From the NCBI GenBank assembly GCA_937924895.1, contig CALEYP010000014.1:1-8009 (forward strand): a stretch of DNA of 8,009 bases. Reading direction: 5' to 3'. The translations under genes and the position numbers were made by a program. How positions within the stretch are numbered: position 1 is the stretch's first letter; each line of letters opens with the position of its first letter. The notes under the pieces were generated by a model, which was not told where the DNA came from, did no database searches, and was given only the letters and a program-made list of their open reading frames with translations. Positions 1-6,514 of this stretch are shown piece by piece. The stretch comes from an uncultured Alphaproteobacteria bacterium. Its GTDB lineage: Bacteria; Pseudomonadota; Alphaproteobacteria; Puniceispirillales; Puniceispirillaceae.

Positions 1-53
1 CCCGCGACCCCGAGCTTGGGAAGCTCGTGCTCTACCAACTGAGCTACACCCGC
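1..53 (-). tRNA. tRNA-Gly (anticodon CCC), 3' part cut off by window edge
   Basis: Read on the minus strand from 53, the sequence starts with acceptor strand GCGGGTG, then TA, a D-arm GCTC/GAGC enclosing AGTTGGTA, an anticodon stem CGAGC/GCTCG enclosing the loop TTCCCAA, a five-base variable region and the first half of the T stem (GCGGG). The anticodon is CCC at positions 20-18, so it decodes the glycine codon GGG. The T loop, second acceptor strand and any encoded CCA lie outside the window. The first 53 nt fold without a mismatch in the D and anticodon stems, which argues for an intact gene rather than a remnant. A strong promoter lies just upstream. Confidence 0.95.
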
Positions 54-64
54 TTACTGCGCCT

Positions 65-93
65 GTTATAACGCTGTTAATCAGGGGGGTCAA
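65..93 (-). promoter_or_regulatory. Sigma-70-type promoter of the tRNA-Gly gene
   Basis: On the minus strand there is a -35 hexamer TTGACC (93-88), a 17-nt spacer, and a -10 hexamer TATAAC (70-65). Each hexamer matches the housekeeping consensus at five of six positions, and the spacing is optimal. Transcription should start near 58, about five bases before the mature tRNA end at 53. The stretch after the -10 contains GGCGC, a GC-rich discriminator of the kind found at stringently controlled stable-RNA promoters. The promoter lies in the 55-bp gap after the DUF1905 stop codon, so the tRNA is probably transcribed on its own. Confidence 0.8.
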
Positions 94-108
94 ACAGCTT
101 CTTATCGC

Positions 109-420
109 CTATTCTGGGTCATAGCGCACATGCAGTGAGATGGATACGGTATCACCTGCAGTGATTGATTCTGCGACACGAACTGCTTTTTTAAGCGGTA
201 GCACAAAGCTCCCTGATTTTTTATCAGGAAAGATAGAGGTGGCCCAGTGAGACCTTCCAATTGTGACATCCACCTTCAAGCTACCAAAACCTCGGCGATT
301 GCGCGCAAAGAACCGAATCTCGTCTGCGGCCTCTGGCGGCAATGTAACAAAATGCCAACTTGTGGCACCGTCTGTGTGCCAAAGCCATATATCGGCTTCA
401 AATGTATAGCTGAGGTCCAT
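109..420 (-). CDS. DUF1905 domain protein
   Basis: This encodes a small, probably cytoplasmic protein of about 103 residues that matches the DUF1905 family (Pfam PF08922) by its pattern: YTFEADIWLW at the start, then TSWHFVTLPPEAADEIR, a central GFGSLKVDVTIG, and a closing FVLPLKKAVRVAESITAGDTVSISL. The family is a small beta-rich fold of unknown biochemical function. It is often fused to a YdeI/OmpD-associated domain, which is absent here. The frame opens further up to an ATG at 492, but that extension runs through the terminator hairpin of the upstream operon and has no Shine-Dalgarno. Tandem ATGs at 423 and 420 follow TAGGGGG, and 420 has the better spacing. Start at 423 is the alternative. 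The gene lies downstream of the transporter operon on the same strand but beyond its terminator, so it is probably a separate unit or fed by read-through. Confidence 0.8.
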   Translation of the reverse strand: MDLSYTFEADIWLWHTDGATSWHFVTLPPEAADEIRFFARNRRGFGSLKVDVTIGRSHWATSIFPDKKSGSFVLPLKKAVRVAESITAGDTVSISLHVRYDPE

Positions 421-423
421 CAT

Positions 424-430
424 CCCCCTA
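424..430 (-). promoter_or_regulatory. Shine-Dalgarno that sets the DUF1905 start
   Basis: The minus-strand sequence TAGGGGG directly abuts the first of two adjacent ATG codons (423) and lies three bases before the second (420). If the AGG core pairs with 16S rRNA, the spacing to 420 is about six bases, close to normal, whereas 423 is too near. This favours the second ATG and rules against the long frame starting at 492. Confidence 0.5.
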
Positions 431-461
431 TCATGAGGCGGCAAGACCTTACTGGCAAATA

Positions 462-487
462 AAAAGGGGCAGAAAACTGCCCCTTTT
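462..487 (-). terminator. Rho-independent terminator of the ABC transporter operon
   Basis: A perfect 11-bp inverted repeat, AAAAGGGGCAG (462-472) and CTGCCCCTTTT (477-487), encloses a four-base loop. Read on the minus strand, the G/C core is followed by a run of T and then ATTTGCC. It begins 21 bases after the stop codon of the binding-protein gene, the normal place for the end of this operon. The flanking A/T runs make it symmetric, so it could also stop plus-strand transcription, though no plus-strand gene ends here. Confidence 0.9.
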
Positions 488-507
488 CGCATTTATATAA
501 GTCCGGC

Positions 508-1617
508 TTAGTTCGGGATTTGGCCTTGCACACCATCAACATAATAGTTCATGGCCCATAGACCGCCATCATCAAGTGCTTCGCCATCCTTTAGGATAAC
601 GTTTCCTTTGTTATCTTTCATTGGACCTTTAAAGATCACAAGTGAACCATCTGCGATGCCATCACGCGCGGCCTGTGCCGCAGCAGCGACGTCAGCTGGC
701 ATGTTCTTGAACTCTGTCAAAACAAGATAATCTTCGCCGATACCTTTCCAGGTGTTACCTGCCCAGTGATCTGGACCTTCACCTGTTGACCATGAGCCAT
801 CCATAGCCTTTTCAATCTGGTTGATATAGTAAGGACCCCAGTTATTCACAGATGCAAAGAGCTGTGCGTTTGGCGCAAATTCATGCATATCCGATGACTG
901 ACCAAAACCAAGAGCGCCAGCTTTTTCAGCTGTCTGCAACATGGCAGGGCTGTCTGTATGCTGTGCGAGGATATCAGCACCTTCAGCAATCAAAACCTTC
1001 GCTGCGTCAGATTCCTTCACAGGATCATACCAGCTATTGACCCATACGACTGAGATTTCAGCATCTTGGTTTACAGAGCGTAGACCTTGTGCAAAAGCGT
1101 TAATGCCTTGGATAACTTCAGGAATTGGGAAAGCGCCAAGATAGCCGATTTTGTTTGATTTTGTCATCAAACCAGCGACAACACCTTGAACATAGCGGCC
1201 TTCATAGAAACGAATATTACCTGTTGCCATGTTTGGTGAACGCTTATAGCCCGTAATATGGTCAAACTTCACTTCAGGGAATTCTTTTGAGACCTTCAAA
1301 GTTGGGTCCATATAACCGAATGATGTTGTGAAAATCATTTGGTTACCTTGTTTGGCCAACTCACGAATAACGCGTGTGGCATCTGGTCCTTCTGGCACGT
1401 TTTCAACATATGTTGTCACGACCTTGTCACCAAAATGTGCTTCAACTTGCTGACGGCCCATTTCATGAGCATATGTCCAGCCATGATCGCCTGGGTTTGT
1501 CAAATAAACGAAGCCGACTTTCATCGCTTCGGCTTGTGCTTGTGACGTCATGCCCAAAGCTGCAACAGCAGCGATAAGGCTTGAGGCCAACCATTTACCA
1601 AATTGGATTGATTTCAT
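508..1617 (-). CDS. BMP-family ABC transporter substrate-binding protein (nucleoside/purine type)
   Basis: This is the periplasmic binding protein of the importer encoded upstream, 369 residues long. Residues 1-29 form a signal peptide: a KSIQFGK basic start, a hydrophobic core LIAAVAALGM, and an AQA cleavage site before E30. There is no lipobox, so the protein is soluble rather than anchored. The mature part is a Bmp/Med/PnrA-type two-lobe fold (Pfam PF02608), opening with MKVGFVYLTNPGDHGWTYAH (32-51) and including FTTSFGYMD (96-104), GRYVQGVVAGL (140-150), the hinge-region KIGYLGAFPIPEV (156-168), QHTDSPAML (219-227) and the closing WAMNYYVDGVQG (354-365). Characterised relatives bind purine nucleosides or nucleobases, but the exact ligand cannot be read from sequence. 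ATG 1617 is preceded by AGGAGAGG at good spacing. The gene is last in the operon, 24 bases after the permease stop, and is followed by a terminator. Its Shine-Dalgarno is the best in the operon, in keeping with the need for excess binding protein. Confidence 0.92.
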   Translation of the reverse strand: MKSIQFGKWLASSLIAAVAALGMTSQAQAEAMKVGFVYLTNPGDHGWTYAHEMGRQQVEAHFGDKVVTTYVENVPEGPDATRVIRELAKQGNQMIFTTSFGYMDPTLKVSKEFPEVKFDHITGYKRSPNMATGNIRFYEGRYVQGVVAGLMTKSNKIGYLGAFPIPEVIQGINAFAQGLRSVNQDAEISVVWVNSWYDPVKESDAAKVLIAEGADILAQHTDSPAMLQTAEKAGALGFGQSSDMHEFAPNAQLFASVNNWGPYYINQIEKAMDGSWSTGEGPDHWAGNTWKGIGEDYLVLTEFKNMPADVAAAAQAARDGIADGSLVIFKGPMKDNKGNVILKDGEALDDGGLWAMNYYVDGVQGQIPN

Positions 1618-1633
1618 TACCCTCTCCTATTGT

Positions 1634-1648
1634 AAGATACCCTATCTT
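1634..1648 (-). repeat. Short stem-loop between permease and binding-protein genes
   Basis: AAGATA (1634-1639) and TATCTT (1643-1648) form a perfect 6-bp inverted repeat around a three-base loop. It overlaps the permease stop codon (1642-1644) and lies just before the Shine-Dalgarno of the binding-protein gene. The stem is A/T-rich and weak, and no T-run follows it, so it is not a terminator. It might affect mRNA processing or translation coupling, but could be chance. Confidence 0.35.
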
Positions 1649-2550
1649 GTTGGATAGAATATCCGGCCCAAATGAGCAGGTGCTTTGTGTAAAACACCCC
1701 CCCGTCGTGAAATGCTGACCAAGACGATGATGGTCGCTAAATATGGTAGCATTGATAAAAATTGTGGTTGAATTGACCAGCCGCGCGCTTGCCCAGCCAA
1801 TTGCATAATGGTGATCCCGCCAAACAAAATGGCGCCAATCACAACACGCCATGGCATCCAGCTCGCAAAAACAACAAGGGCAAGGGCAATCCAGCCGCGC
1901 CCTGCTGTCATACCTTCGGCCCAGTGTGGGGTTAAGACCAGCGGCAAATAAGCGCCTGCTAGCCCGGCCATAAAGCCGCCAAACAACACAGCCATCCAGC
2001 GGACAGCTAATACATTATAGCCAAGCGCATGCGCACTATCATGATTAATACCAGTGGCACGCAAGATAAGTCCGGCTCTTGTTTTTGTTAAAAGATAGGA
2101 AACAAGAGCGACGATTGCGATAGATAGATAGGCCATAAAATCAAGTTGGAATGCCACGCCAATCAGCGGGAGCGATGACAGAATAGGGATTTCGATGACG
2201 GCCAACCCATCAATCGCTTTGCCAACCAAAGGCGCACCGATGAGCCCTGAGAGGCCTGTGCCAAAAATGGTTAACGCAAGTCCTGTTGCGACCTGATTCG
2301 TGGCAAGACCCAGCGCAAATAACCCAAAAACAGCGGCCGTTACCATGCCGCTCAGCCCACCAGCTATCATACCAATGTAAGGATTTCCAAAAGTGAGAGC
2401 GGCGCCAAAGGCGGCGACTGCCCCCATGAGCATCATCCCTTCCACGCCCAAATTGAGCACACCTGACTTCTCAGCCACAAGCTCGCCTGTCGCGGCAAGC
2501 ACCAATGGCACAGATGTTAACAGGATGGTTAGCAACAGCTCTTCATACAT
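1642..2550 (-). CDS. ABC transporter inner-membrane permease, second subunit (NupQ/YufQ-like)
   Basis: This 302-residue hydrophobic protein is a BPD_transp_2 permease (Pfam PF02653), the shorter of the pair that forms the transmembrane channel. The family signature GVLNLGVEGMMLMGA is at 30-44, and further hallmarks are GLATNQVATGLALTIFGTGLSGLIG (81-105, in two parts), the loop LTKTRAGLILRATG (154-167) that should contact the ATPase, TAGRGWIALALVVFASW (215-231) and LPYLATIIVLV (268-278). About eight to nine membrane segments are visible. Length is normal for NupQ-type subunits. The ATG at 2550 is fixed by an in-frame TAG two codons upstream. Only a weak AGG two bases before the ATG resembles a ribosome binding site. 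The gene lies 82 bases after the first permease, a wide gap for a tight operon, and a possible internal promoter lies there. Confidence 0.92.
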   Translation of the reverse strand: MYEELLLTILLTSVPLVLAATGELVAEKSGVLNLGVEGMMLMGAVAAFGAALTFGNPYIGMIAGGLSGMVTAAVFGLFALGLATNQVATGLALTIFGTGLSGLIGAPLVGKAIDGLAVIEIPILSSLPLIGVAFQLDFMAYLSIAIVALVSYLLTKTRAGLILRATGINHDSAHALGYNVLAVRWMAVLFGGFMAGLAGAYLPLVLTPHWAEGMTAGRGWIALALVVFASWMPWRVVIGAILFGGITIMQLAGQARGWSIQPQFLSMLPYLATIIVLVSISRRGGVLHKAPAHLGRIFYPTR

Positions 2551-2558
2551 GGCCTAGT

Positions 2559-2586
2559 CTTATAGTATTTTATTTAACTGCGCAAA
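2559..2586 (-). promoter_or_regulatory. Possible internal promoter before the second permease
   Basis: In the 82-bp gap between the two permease genes, the minus strand holds TTTGCG (about 2586-2581), roughly 16 bases of A/T-rich sequence, then TATAAG (about 2564-2559). The -10 match is good and the -35 match poor. It lies so close to the ATG at 2550 that transcription would begin at or next to the start codon, giving a leaderless message. That would fit the lack of a good Shine-Dalgarno, but A/T-rich gaps give such matches by chance. Confidence 0.25.
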
Positions 2587-2632
2587 GCGATTTCCCACCA
2601 GACAGCATATCTTGTTACATTTTGCCTGTTTA

Positions 2633-3712
2633 TTAGGCTTTTAAGCTACGCCACTTCACATGATAGTTGGTCCAAGTTTCACCAGCTAGCAACATGAATA
2701 GCAATAGCCCCTTAAATAAACCGGTCACCACTTTGGGTATACCAAGGGAGATTTGTGCCGCATCGCCGCCAAGCTCTGCCAAGGCCACAACGAGGCCTGC
2801 CGCAATCACAGCCATTGGATTCAAGCGCGCCAAAAAGGCAACAATAATCGCGGTAAAGCCATAGCCAAAAGAGATATTTGGCTGAAGCTGTCCAATATTA
2901 GCTGATACCTCAATCGCGCCAGCCAAACCAGCTAGGGCACCTGAGCCCAGCATCACGGCGATGGTGATTCTATCTGGTTGAAATCCCCCAAATTTCGCAG
3001 CACGAGGCGCCTCACCAAAAAGACGAACCTGAAAGCCTGGTAAAGTCCGGCGCAACAAAATACCGCCAATGATCGCGATAACCAGCGCAGCTGGCACAGC
3101 CCAATGGAGCTGACCGAGACGCCCAATCCCTGGGATTAAAAGTGGCGGGATCAAGCCACCATCAGGATAAAGCGGCGTGAGTGGAAAGCCGAATGACATA
3201 GGGTTGCGCCATGGACCGCGCACCAGATAATCAATCAATAAGCTCGCCACATAGGTTAACATCAAAGAGACCAAAATCTCATTAGTTGAGAAGCGCACAC
3301 GCAAAATGGCTGGGATAAAGGCCCATAATGCCCCCGCTGCCATCGCAGCAAGCGCCATTGGGATTAACAACCCATAGCTTGTCACATCCGGGTAGGAGAG
3401 CGCGACCCAGCCCGCGCCAAGCGCGCCAAGTATCAATTGCCCCTCAGCACCGATATTCCAGATATTCGCGCGATAACAAAAGACAAGCCCTGTCCCAATG
3501 ATGATGAGCGGTGTAGCCTTCACGAAGAGATCGGCAATTTGGTCAGCACGTGATAACGGTGACAAAAAGAAGACAGAGAGTGCTTTGAGGGCATCATATC
3601 CCAAGGCGGCAAAGATAATGCCACCCATCATAATGGTGATACCGATGGCAAAGAATGGTGTTGCCACCCTTAGCCATGATGGCACTGATTTGCGTGGTTC
3701 AAGATAAATCAT
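2633..3712 (-). CDS. ABC transporter inner-membrane permease, first subunit (NupP/YufP-like)
   Basis: This 359-residue integral membrane protein of the BPD_transp_2 family (PF02653) pairs with the downstream permease as a heterodimeric channel. Recognisable blocks are a short cytoplasmic start rich in basic residues, a first hydrophobic segment near 18-37, the family core IWNIGAEGQLILGALGAGW (84-102), STNEILVSLMLTYVA (142-156), an ATPase-contact region GEAPRAAKFGG (233-243), and GYGFTAIIVAFLARLNPM (283-300). Roughly ten membrane segments are likely. Length is typical of NupP-like subunits, which carry an N-terminal extension missing from the partner. The ATG at 3712 directly follows the TAG of the ATPase gene with no bases between, so translation is probably coupled. 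GGGGGAAG lies upstream inside the ATPase gene as a possible ribosome binding site. Confidence 0.93.
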   Translation of the reverse strand: MIYLEPRKSVPSWLRVATPFFAIGITIMMGGIIFAALGYDALKALSVFFLSPLSRADQIADLFVKATPLIIIGTGLVFCYRANIWNIGAEGQLILGALGAGWVALSYPDVTSYGLLIPMALAAMAAGALWAFIPAILRVRFSTNEILVSLMLTYVASLLIDYLVRGPWRNPMSFGFPLTPLYPDGGLIPPLLIPGIGRLGQLHWAVPAALVIAIIGGILLRRTLPGFQVRLFGEAPRAAKFGGFQPDRITIAVMLGSGALAGLAGAIEVSANIGQLQPNISFGYGFTAIIVAFLARLNPMAVIAAGLVVALAELGGDAAQISLGIPKVVTGLFKGLLLFMLLAGETWTNYHVKWRSLKA

Positions 3713-5236
3713 CTAACTCGCTTCCCCCATGGCCGCGCCACCCATTAACAGACCAATCTTCTCTGGCGTCATATCGGCAACATCATAGCTAGCTGACAAG
3801 GTGCCTGCATAGAGCACAGCAATATGACTTGAGAGAGAAAAGAGTTCTTCTAAATCTTGTGAAATCAAAAGAATAGCAGACCCAGATGAGGCCAGATCAA
3901 GTAACGCCTGCCGAATAAGCATCGCAGCACCAATATCAACACCCCAACTTGGCTGACTGACAATCAACACATCAGGCTGTTTTAGGATTTCACGTCCCAC
4001 GACAAATTTCTGGAGATTCCCGCCAGATAATTGATTGGCATTCGGGTTATTGTGAGGAATCCGCACATCAAATTCTGAAATGATAGTCGCTGCGCGTTGC
4101 TGCAATGTTGCACGATTGATAAAGCCGCGCTGCGTGACAGTCGCATGGCTATGCGAGGTCAATAATGTATTTTCTGTCAAATTCATGCCAGGCACGGCAG
4201 CATGCCCATTGCGGTCTTCTGGAATAAACCCCATCCCCGCTTGACGCCGTTTCTCTGGCGCGAGATGGCGTACATCTTGGCCACCAAGTGCCATTGTTGC
4301 GCAAGATGCTGGTTGACGCCATTCACCGATCAGGGCTGATAACAACTCATCTTGACCATTACCTGCGATACCAGCCACACCTAAAATCTGACCAGGCCGC
4401 AAGGAAAAAGATATATCAGATAGCGCCACATCAAATGGTCCCTCTGATGGCTTATTCAACCCTGTCACCTCAAACATGACAGTATCTGATATCTGATGAG
4501 AGGACGCCGTGACATCTGAAATAGCCGTCCCCACCATCAATTCTGCAATTTGCCGCGTTGTCTGCTGAGCACTTTCAATGACATCAATCTTTTTCCCGCC
4601 GCGCAAAATCGTGGCACGCGGACATAATGCTTTAATTTCATCTAATTTATGGGAAATAAATAGGATGGCACAGCCTTCATCAGCTAATTGGCGGATAACC
4701 GTAAAGAGCTGTTCGGTTTCTTGCGGCGTGAGAACTGACGTTGGCTCATCCATAATCAACAATTTGGGAGATTGTAGGAGGCAACGCAGAATTTCAACGC
4801 GCTGTTGTTCGCCCACAGAGAGATCAGCCACAATGCGATCAGCGCCAATCGGAATACCATAAGCCGCAGAGAGTGTTTCAATGCGCTCTGACAACTGGTC
4901 AAGCGCCTCATCCCCATCCATGGCAAGTTGGATGTTTTCAGCCACCGTTAGCGCCTCAAATTGTGAGAAATGCTGGAACACCATACCGATGCCCATTTGA
5001 CGCGCTGCTTGCGGGTTACTGATTGTGATAGCTTGCCCTTGAAAGTCAAACTGCCCTTCATCAGGCTGCAACACCCCATAAATCATCTTCACGAAAGTCG
5101 ATTTTCCCGCGCCATTCTCGCCGAGAAGCGCGTGAATTTCGCCAGGGTTGATCGCAAAATCAATCTGATCATTTGCTGTGAAATCACCAAAACGCTTGGT
5201 GATTGCTGTCGCTTGTAAAAGCGGTGCCATTTCCAT
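3713..5236 (-). CDS. ABC transporter ATP-binding protein with two nucleotide-binding domains (NupO/YufO-like)
   Basis: This 507-residue ATPase powers the importer on the cytoplasmic side. The N-terminal domain is complete: Walker A GENGAGKST (39-47), Q-loop Q88, signature LSVGEQQR (139-146), Walker B LLIMDEPT (159-166) with E164 as the likely catalytic base, and H-loop H196. In the C-terminal domain the Walker A is replaced by GIAGNGQDE (289-297) without lysine. The Walker B reads VLIVSQPSWGVD (423-434), and glutamine stands at the H-loop (Q460), while the signature LSGGNLQK (403-410) is intact. This asymmetry is usual for ATPases of the sugar/nucleoside group (BMP-linked and RbsA-like), so it is not decay. 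ATG 5236 has AGGGTGGG about nine bases upstream. A second ATG two codons later (5230) is possible but badly spaced. First gene of the operon. Confidence 0.93.
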   Translation of the reverse strand: MEMAPLLQATAITKRFGDFTANDQIDFAINPGEIHALLGENGAGKSTFVKMIYGVLQPDEGQFDFQGQAITISNPQAARQMGIGMVFQHFSQFEALTVAENIQLAMDGDEALDQLSERIETLSAAYGIPIGADRIVADLSVGEQQRVEILRCLLQSPKLLIMDEPTSVLTPQETEQLFTVIRQLADEGCAILFISHKLDEIKALCPRATILRGGKKIDVIESAQQTTRQIAELMVGTAISDVTASSHQISDTVMFEVTGLNKPSEGPFDVALSDISFSLRPGQILGVAGIAGNGQDELLSALIGEWRQPASCATMALGGQDVRHLAPEKRRQAGMGFIPEDRNGHAAVPGMNLTENTLLTSHSHATVTQRGFINRATLQQRAATIISEFDVRIPHNNPNANQLSGGNLQKFVVGREILKQPDVLIVSQPSWGVDIGAAMLIRQALLDLASSGSAILLISQDLEELFSLSSHIAVLYAGTLSASYDVADMTPEKIGLLMGGAAMGEAS

Positions 5237-5267
5237 CTTGTTCTACCCACCCTATTGGAAACGCGTC

Positions 5268-5286
5268 CTATATCGCTCGGTTATAG
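5268..5286. repeat. Inverted repeat in divergent region, possible operator
   Basis: CTATA (5268-5272) and TATAG (5282-5286) are inverted copies separated by nine bases. The right half overlaps the candidate -10 element of the ABC operon, the position expected for a repressor site. The arms are only 5 bp and A/T-rich, so chance is a real alternative. Confidence 0.25.
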
Positions 5287-5309
5287 CGTCTCTTCATGGG
5301 GGAAGTCCA
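5280..5309 (-). promoter_or_regulatory. Candidate promoter of the ABC transporter operon
   Basis: On the minus strand, TGGACT (5309-5304) and TATAAC (5285-5280) are separated by 18 bases. The -10 matches the housekeeping consensus at five of six positions and the -35 at four. It would give a leader of a little under 40 bases before the ATPase start at 5236. This is the best match in the 124-bp region shared with slyX, where I found no equally good plus-strand promoter. No purine, guanidine or other riboswitch consensus is visible in the leader. Confidence 0.4.
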
Positions 5310-5360
5310 GCATCAGATTGGTCATAGCTTTTCTGGTCTAATCAATGATATGGTCTGCGC

Positions 5361-5567
5361 ATGGAACAAGATTTCACAAGATTACAAGAAACCATTGCCC
5401 ATATGGCACAAGATTTGCGCGACTTGAGTGATGAATTATATCAGCAGCAAAAAGATATGGCTGCCTTGCGTACGGAAATTGAACATCTGCGCCAGAAAAT
5501 CAAAATTGCTGGCACAGATAGCGGCATCCTGCGCCCAGAAGAAGATTCACCACCGCCCCATTATTAA
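5361..5567 (+). CDS. slyX: SlyX family protein
   Basis: This 68-residue protein matches the SlyX family (Pfam PF04102) in length and in its end, PPPHY (64-68), which is diagnostic. Residues about 5-48 carry hydrophobic positions (L8, I12, M15, L19, L22, L26) with heavy charge and Q/E content between them, giving a coiled coil likely to oligomerise. The region from 50 to 68 is probably flexible. SlyX was named for lying next to slyD in enterobacteria, and its biochemical role remains unknown. There is no slyD here. It is transcribed away from the ABC operon, and no clear Shine-Dalgarno precedes ATG 5361. The start is nevertheless supported because the family begins just before the coiled coil. 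No terminator is evident after it, so read-through into the next gene is possible. Confidence 0.9.
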   Translation: MEQDFTRLQETIAHMAQDLRDLSDELYQQQKDMAALRTEIEHLRQKIKIAGTDSGILRPEEDSPPPHY

Positions 5568-5610
5568 GCTAAATACCTGCCCAGCCTTTTGAATGCGTTT
5601 TTACTTTATT

Positions 5611-5640
5611 CTTGGCGTCATTTCCCCCACAGTAGCCAAG
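5611..5640 (+). repeat. Inverted repeat in the leader of the barrel-protein gene
   Basis: CTTGGC (5611-5616) and GCCAAG (5635-5640) are exact inverted copies around an 18-base loop containing CCCCC. The right arm ends immediately before the Shine-Dalgarno AGGGAG (5641-5646) of the gene starting at 5655. In RNA the pyrimidine-rich loop (UUUCCCCC) could also pair with the AGGGAG, so the leader might hide or expose the ribosome binding site. The loop is long and no T-run follows, so it is not a normal terminator. Confidence 0.3.
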
Positions 5641-5654
5641 AGGGAGATTAAGTT

Positions 5655-6482
5655 ATGGCACATAAACAGGTCTATCTAGGTCTAGGGCTTGGCGCCGCTT
5701 TGTTAGGCTGTTCCGCCCAAGCAGATGTTATGGATGAATATCGCGATCCCGCCTTTCAAAAAGGGTATGTGGTGACGGAATATCTATTTGATAATAATCC
5801 TGAACAAAAACAAGACTCAGTCTCTGTCTATGGCGAATATGATGCCCATGAATATGCTACAATCTATGTCCGGTTACAGGGTGCCAGAATTAAGAATAAG
5901 ACCGTTGGTGGTATGGTACCTGACCAAGAAAAAGATACTGATTCCATTACCGCAATAGGCACAAGGCTGCGTTATCGCTTCGGCCAAGGTAATCAGCATG
6001 AGGTAGGCACACTTCTTACTGCATCAGGGCGCGATTATAATGAGGTGGGTGGGGTCACCTATCGCGTGATGCCCTATGCTTATGTCTTTTCTGGCCGCAC
6101 ATTTTCTGCAAGAGCCCATATCGAATTTGATTTCATTGATGAAAATGCGTGGAACTCTTCACGGGAGGCATGGACAACTGTTGAAGATAGAGAAGTGGGC
6201 TTATATCTGCGGGCGAACCTCACAAATATCGCAGCTTATGTGAACCCCTCATGGAAACCTGCCAATTGGTCGTTATCTTACGAAGATAAGCTTGCCTCTA
6301 ATCTTGATGATGACCACTGGGACATCTCACATGAACACACTTTATCATTCGACCATGATAGCGGCTGGTCAGTGATTGTCGCGCAGCAAAAGACATCTAA
6401 TGAGCCCACAGCCAATGTAAACCCTTTCAAGGGGGCAACCAAAGATGGCTATACGATGGTTCAGGTCAAACGCCAATATTAG
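5655..6482 (+). CDS. Exported protein of unknown family, probable small outer-membrane beta-barrel
   Basis: I do not recognise the family of this 275-residue protein. It has an N-terminal export signal: HK, then a hydrophobic core VYLGLGLGAALLG, then AQA (21-23) before D24, a good signal peptidase I site. C19, the only cysteine, lies in LLGC, so a lipoprotein signal is an alternative. The mature part is rich in alternating hydrophobic/polar stretches with many aromatic residues, for example SVSVYGEYD (55-63), YATIYVRLQGA (68-77 and on), AIGTRLRYRFG (100-110), YRVMPYAYVFSG (136-147), FSARAHIEFDFID (150-162), VGLYLRANL (181-189), NWSLSYEDKL (204-213), HTLSFDHDSGWSVIVAQQ (228-245) and the final YTMVQVKRQY. 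Together these suggest about a dozen amphipathic strands and an aromatic C-terminal residue, the usual recognition signal for the barrel-assembly machinery. AGGGAG eight bases before ATG 5655 supports the start. The DUF1989 gene follows after 32 bases. Confidence 0.65.
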   Translation: MAHKQVYLGLGLGAALLGCSAQADVMDEYRDPAFQKGYVVTEYLFDNNPEQKQDSVSVYGEYDAHEYATIYVRLQGARIKNKTVGGMVPDQEKDTDSITAIGTRLRYRFGQGNQHEVGTLLTASGRDYNEVGGVTYRVMPYAYVFSGRTFSARAHIEFDFIDENAWNSSREAWTTVEDREVGLYLRANLTNIAAYVNPSWKPANWSLSYEDKLASNLDDDHWDISHEHTLSFDHDSGWSVIVAQQKTSNEPTANVNPFKGATKDGYTMVQVKRQY

Positions 6483-6514
6483 GGTCAACAGACTGTAATT
6501 GAGAGGGGCAACAC

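Noticed and set aside
1595..1852. Minus-strand 85-codon frame across the end of the second permease
   Set aside because: It overlaps the permease and the start of the binding-protein gene in another frame and has no recognisable domain.
3713..4500. Missing Walker A lysine and altered Walker B in the second ATPase domain as a sign of decay
   Set aside because: Degenerate second sites are usual in this class of duplicated ABC ATPases. The frame is intact and the first domain is complete.
247..5218. Several open frames of 60-95 codons on the plus strand opposite the operon (for example 4578-4862 and 4970-5218)
   Set aside because: They lie entirely antisense to well-supported genes, have no family resemblance, and their composition follows from the codons of the real genes.
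5310..5345. Promoter for slyX using TCTAAT near 5337 as -10
   Set aside because: No acceptable -35 lies 16-18 bases upstream; the nearest TTGGTC is only about 13 bases away.
5237..5360. Purine or guanidine riboswitch in the operon leader
   Set aside because: The short leader lacks the conserved junction and loop sequences of these riboswitches.
5611..5640. Terminator for slyX
   Set aside because: The stem is only 6 bp with an 18-base loop, and no T-run follows. It is listed instead as a possible leader structure.
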